A stretch of DNA of 64,000 nt from Larkinella terrae. Lineage in GTDB: Bacteria; Bacteroidota; Bacteroidia; Cytophagales; Spirosomataceae. This document shows, one piece after another, positions 60,817 through 64,000 of the stretch; position 1 is the stretch's first letter, and each line of letters begins with the position of its first letter. The DNA is taken from contig NZ_WJXZ01000004.1 of NCBI RefSeq assembly GCF_009668025.1, forward strand, positions 186,001-250,000, in the 5' to 3' direction. The position numbers and the translations under genes are program-made. The notes under the pieces were generated by a model, which did no database searches, was not told the DNA's origin, and saw only the letters and a program-made list of their open reading frames with translations.

Positions 60817-61917
60817 TCAATTCGTCAGATTGTGCAACGCCCACACGTCGACGGATCGTTCCGTTTGGGACGTCAGCACATTCAGAACGTCACCAAAGGG
60901 CCGGTGATTATCCGCCAGATTTGAGAAGAGAACAATCAGCGTTTTTTTCTCCGGAATCCGAACCACACAATTGCTAAAACCGCAGGTGCTGCCGGAATGA
61001 AAAAACGTTTGCGCTTCGCCGTTTGTTCGGGTAAAAAACCAGCCCAAACCGTAAAAACCGTTCGATTGCCCTTCAATCGGGTAAAAAACGCGTTTAAGCG
61101 CTTCCGGCAGATTGACCAATTTGTTGGTAGTCAGTGCGTCGTTCCATTTTTTATAATCCGTCAGCGAAATGTACACACAGCCGTCGCCCTTGGTGCCGCT
61201 CGTGATGCTTTGGTCCGAAAACCGGATTTTTCCGTTTTTATCCCGCGCATAGCCCATCGCCCGGTTGGGAATCGTTCGTTTCGGTTCATACAATGTCGTC
61301 TGGTTCATACCGAGCGGTTTGAAAATGTGCTCGGTGATGAATGTCAGATACGGTTTTTTCGACACTTGTTCCACAACCTGCGCCAGCACGCAAAAACCGG
61401 AATTGCTGTAGCGAAACCGGCTCCCGGGTTCAAAATACGTCGAATCCTGCGGTTTCAGCAGATTCAGGACATCCTGATCGAAAATCTGCTCTTTCTGCGT
61501 CGGGGACATGAGTGATTCATAATCCAGAATTCCTGAAGTGTGCGTCAGCAGATGGCGTAGCTTGACGATTTTGCCGACCTGCGGGTTAAAATCCGGAAAG
61601 AATTTCAGCAGGTTATCGTCCACGGATAGCTTTTGCTGCTTTTCCAGCAACAGAATGCACATCGCCGTAAACTGCTTGGAAACCGACGCCATCCGAAAAT
61701 TGGTTGCCGGCGTAATCGGTCTTTTCGTCTCCCGGTTCGCCAGCCCAACGCCCCGGTTATAAACGGTTTTTCCATCGATCACCACGAGCAAGGCTCCGCC
61801 GGGCTGATCAGCCGAAAAGTGGCGGTGCATCACCGAATCAAGCGCGGCCACCATTTTTTGCGCCGAAACCGTTTGGAGCGAAAGGAACATACAACACCAG
61901 AAAGCGCGGTTTACCAC
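60817..61917 (-). CDS. Class C beta-lactamase-like serine hydrolase, secreted
   Basis: 366 aa with signal peptide (MVNRAFWCCMFLSLQTVSA, then QKMVAAL). Catalytic 'FRMASVSKQFTAMCILLL' (SxxK Ser and Lys near 76-79), 'SRFRYSNSGFCVLAQVV' (YxN), 'FFHSGSTCGFSNCVVRI' (HxG-type third motif). AmpC/EstB/D-aminopeptidase superfamily; the 'QPGGALLVVIDGKTVYNRGVGLANRETKRPI' start is usual for esterase/peptidase members rather than true resistance enzymes. Confidence 0.9.
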   Translation of the reverse strand: MVNRAFWCCMFLSLQTVSAQKMVAALDSVMHRHFSADQPGGALLVVIDGKTVYNRGVGLANRETKRPITPATNFRMASVSKQFTAMCILLLEKQQKLSVDDNLLKFFPDFNPQVGKIVKLRHLLTHTSGILDYESLMSPTQKEQIFDQDVLNLLKPQDSTYFEPGSRFRYSNSGFCVLAQVVEQVSKKPYLTFITEHIFKPLGMNQTTLYEPKRTIPNRAMGYARDKNGKIRFSDQSITSGTKGDGCVYISLTDYKKWNDALTTNKLVNLPEALKRVFYPIEGQSNGFYGLGWFFTRTNGEAQTFFHSGSTCGFSNCVVRIPEKKTLIVLFSNLADNHRPFGDVLNVLTSQTERSVDVWALHNLTN

Positions 61918-61929
61918 TGATTGAACAGA

Positions 61930-62075
61930 TTTAAGTGACTTTCTAAATTTTATAATTTTCCTTTTCCCTTTGCCCCCAACCCCCTAAAGGGGGCTTTAAT
62001 CGGCATTTCAAAGCCCCCTTTAGGGGGTTGGGGGCAAAGGGAAAATCTGAATTTTAGACAGTCCCTAAGTGATTA
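61930..62075. repeat. MITE-like palindromic repeat, family B, copy 2
   Basis: Core 61969-62038 equals the core of 20881-20966 with a shorter centre; outer arms TTAAGTGACTTTCTAAATTT and, inverted, CTAAAATTCAGATTTTCC around it match between the copies. Confidence 0.8.
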
Positions 62076-62139
62076 AAAATGATTTTATCCGTAAAATCCG
62101 TTACATCCGTCAAATCGCATTGGCGATCCAACAGCATTC

Positions 62140-62721
62140 CTACCCAAACTTCCAGACGTGATCGGGTGTCACGCAGAAATTCAGGGCAACATCGCCTTCG
62201 TAAACATCCTCAATCGATTCAACCGGATCGAACAGCGACAAGCCGATTTTCAGACAATCCGGGCGGCATTCCGTCAGAAACCGGTCGTAAAAACCGCCCC
62301 CGTAACCGACGCGATTGCCGGTTTGGTCGAAGATTAACAAAGGGAGTAAAATAATATCGAATAGCGAATTAGGAATAGCTAATAATGAAGTGGGAGGGGG
62401 CTCGGGAATACCGTAGCGGTTTTTGACAAACACGGTTTCGGGCGTGATTTGATAGTTTTCCATCGTTCCGGCAACCAGATCGGTGACGGGCGCGGCTACA
62501 TGAATGAGCGGAAAATCGCGCCAGAGCCGTCGGATGATGAGCCAGGTATCGACCTCCTTCCGGTTTTCAATGGGCAGGAAAATGCTCAAAACGGAATCCA
62601 GTTTGATCGGAAAAGAGCTGAAAAACTGTTCGGAAATACCTGCGCAGCGGTTTTGCCAGTCGGCTTCCGACAGCGCCTGGCGTTTCTGGCGGAACTCGGA
62701 ACGCAGCTCGGCTTTGGTCAT
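62140..62721 (-). CDS. 5-formyltetrahydrofolate cyclo-ligase
   Basis: 193 aa. N-terminal 'MTKAELRSEFRQKRQALSEADW' and the ATP/folate-binding 'LPLLIFDQTGNRVGYGGGFYDRFL' are the family signatures. Converts 5-formyl-THF to 5,10-methenyl-THF with ATP in the cytosol. Its start lies 3 bp after the bshC stop, so co-transcribed with it. Confidence 0.93.
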   Translation of the reverse strand: MTKAELRSEFRQKRQALSEADWQNRCAGISEQFFSSFPIKLDSVLSIFLPIENRKEVDTWLIIRRLWRDFPLIHVAAPVTDLVAGTMENYQITPETVFVKNRYGIPEPPPTSLLAIPNSLFDIILLPLLIFDQTGNRVGYGGGFYDRFLTECRPDCLKIGLSLFDPVESIEDVYEGDVALNFCVTPDHVWKFG

Positions 62722-62724
62722 CGC

Positions 62725-64000
62725 TCAGTCTTTCAGAATCTGCATCTGGTAGGCCAGCGGATCAAAAACCGTCAGTAGTTTCTGGATAAACTGCGGGTCG
62801 TTGAGCTGGAAATTGAGGTAGTTTTCGGTCCGCTCCTGAATCCCGCCGTTCGGAAACAGCTTGGCTTTCAGTGTCATCAGCTGGCTCAAAACCGTCTCGT
62901 AATTTTTTTCTTCGGTTTTCTTGAGCCGTTTTTCGAGGTGATCAATCGTGTGCATCAGCCGGGTTTTCTCGGCCAGAACGGCGCCCTCCAGCGATTTGTC
63001 GACCTTCACGGATTTGTTCAGAATCTCGGAAAAACATTGTTCCAGACACGCTTTTTCGTCCGAAAGATCGAGGGAATTGGCGCTGATTCGCTGCGTATAC
63101 GTCCGGCGCAGCTTTACTTCATCCCAGAACAGTTCTTCGGGCAAAACGCCCAGCTTTTCCATCTTTTTGGCACTGGCCGGATTGACGTACAGCGCAAAAT
63201 TCCGGGGCATCAGCAGCGGGAACGGAATTCCAAAATGATCAAAAACGCTTTTCAGTTGCAGCCAGTAGGGTACTTCCGACGGACCGCCGATGTACGTCAG
63301 GTTCGGCAAAATGACCTCCTGATACACCGGGCGCAGCACCACATTCGGGCTAAACCGCTCCGGGTGTTCATCGACCAGCGCCAGCAGTTCTTCCGGCGAA
63401 AACCGCAGATCCGTATTCAGCACCTCATATTTTCTGACGCCATCGGGACCGGTTTTCGCTACGATTCGCTCGCGCAGTTGATCTTCCAGGTAAAAAAGAT
63501 TGATTTCCCGGGGCGTTATCTGGGTTTTGTAACCGAGCGCTTCGAGTTGCTGAGTGGTTTTTGTGACGATTTCGCCGGTAGTCTGATTCAGCAATTCGTC
63601 CTTGATGATTGGCGCAAAAAGCCGCTTCAACTCCGCATCGTCCGCATCCAGGCAAACCAGGCCCTCGTTGCCCAGCAATTCGTTGGTATACCAGCGAACG
63701 GCGTCGGCCAGCGTATCGTGTTTCAGATAAGCCTCCTCGAACAGAAACAGCTTCTCCGGAATTTCGTTGAACAGGGTTTGCAGTTCCTGCGGGTTCATCC
63801 GCCCGACGGCCCCGCGCTGTTCCGTTTCCCACGTATGGTTTTTCCCAAACAGTGTAAAATGGTTGATTTCGGCAAAATCGTGGTCTTCGCTGGCCATCCA
63901 GTAAATCGGCACAAACCGGTATTCTGGATACGTTTCGTTCAGTTTTTTGGCCAGATTAATCGTCGTAATCCACTTATAGAGAACGTACAGCGGACCGGTA
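62725..64000 (-). CDS. bshC: Bacillithiol biosynthesis cysteine-adding enzyme BshC (5' end cut)
   Basis: The frame is open to the window end, giving about 425 residues: '...GPLYVLYKWITTINLAKKLNETYPEYRFVPIYWMASEDHDFAEINHF', where 'PIYWMASEDHDFAEI' is the BshC HDxE-type signature. C-terminal coiled coil ('LEKRLKKTEEKNYETVLSQLMTLKAKLFPNGGIQERTENYLNF') is typical. Ligates Cys to GlcN-malate in the last step of bacillithiol synthesis, a low-molecular-weight thiol of Firmicutes and Bacteroidota. Operon head visible with the 5-formyl-THF cyclo-ligase downstream. Confidence 0.94.
   Translation of the reverse strand, partial: TGPLYVLYKWITTINLAKKLNETYPEYRFVPIYWMASEDHDFAEINHFTLFGKNHTWETEQRGAVGRMNPQELQTLFNEIPEKLFLFEEAYLKHDTLADAVRWYTNELLGNEGLVCLDADDAELKRLFAPIIKDELLNQTTGEIVTKTTQQLEALGYKTQITPREINLFYLEDQLRERIVAKTGPDGVRKYEVLNTDLRFSPEELLALVDEHPERFSPNVVLRPVYQEVILPNLTYIGGPSEVPYWLQLKSVFDHFGIPFPLLMPRNFALYVNPASAKKMEKLGVLPEELFWDEVKLRRTYTQRISANSLDLSDEKACLEQCFSEILNKSVKVDKSLEGAVLAEKTRLMHTIDHLEKRLKKTEEKNYETVLSQLMTLKAKLFPNGGIQERTENYLNFQLNDPQFIQKLLTVFDPLAYQMQILKD

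Noticed and set aside
60817-61917. Beta-lactam resistance gene
   Set aside because: SxxK and YxN motifs fit the wider class C serine hydrolase superfamily; nothing points to a true AmpC resistance enzyme.

Overview
The window looks like a chromosome segment of a Cytophagales bacterium (Bacteroidota), of the Spirosoma/Larkinella/Dyadobacter kind. The basis is family content: OMP_b-brl_3 outer-membrane receptors, Gfo/Idh/MocA and TIM-barrel sugar proteins with 'RRxFL' Tat-like leaders, ThuA, BshC, YCF48-like repeat proteins, several TAnnTTTG (-7) promoters typical of the phylum, and A/T-start hairpin terminators. I cannot name the species from sequence alone.

Layout. (1) 1-22.8 kb, host backbone: partial MarR-type regulator, YCF48-like secreted protein, S41 protease, gamma-glutamylcyclotransferase, an unknown 489-aa protein, SSS symporter, asd, a large outer-membrane receptor, M28 peptidase, zinc alcohol dehydrogenase, a sugar-isomerase/oxidoreductase pair, and an M48 lipoprotein protease. 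(2) 22,849-51,428, a 28.6-kb genomic island inserted in the 3' end of a tRNA-Leu(CAG) gene, with 25-bp identical att sites, a tyrosine integrase next to attL, and a second 23-bp direct repeat just inside each end. (3) 51.4-64 kb, host backbone again: the intact tRNA-Leu, beta-CASP MBL hydrolase, PBP1C, a second Gfo/Idh/MocA protein, ThuA protein, Nudix hydrolase, SSS symporter plus inositol oxygenase, class C serine hydrolase, 5-formyl-THF cyclo-ligase and bshC (cut by the window end).

The island is modular. From the left: integrase and an AT-rich orphan gene; a replication block (excisionase-like HTH, small protein, helicase-like, BT4734/VirE_N-like primase); a phage-derived block (small-terminase-like protein, tape measure protein with internal repeats, two further genes) with no visible large terminase, portal or capsid; a six-gene redox cargo operon under a divergent AraC regulator; small regulators; a second recombinase module (degenerate RadC-like protein, LytTR regulator, tyrosine recombinase, two tandem paralogous HTH proteins); then two divergent AT-rich cassettes. 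One is a bacterial ubiquitin-like conjugation operon: tandem ubiquitin-like protein, E2-like protein, and a JAB-E1 fusion. The other is XRE regulator, ImmA/IrrE metallopeptidase, a 500-aa protein with a papain-like Cys-His-Asp pattern, and a 65-aa protein. This pair at the right end is the most interesting part: probably anti-phage or island-control cargo, and the E2-like protein has no cysteine where a catalytic one would be expected.

The host backbone is rich in long perfect or near-perfect intergenic palindromes of several unrelated families. None of these families is present inside the island. Two palindromes reach into neighbouring genes and supply their stop codons.
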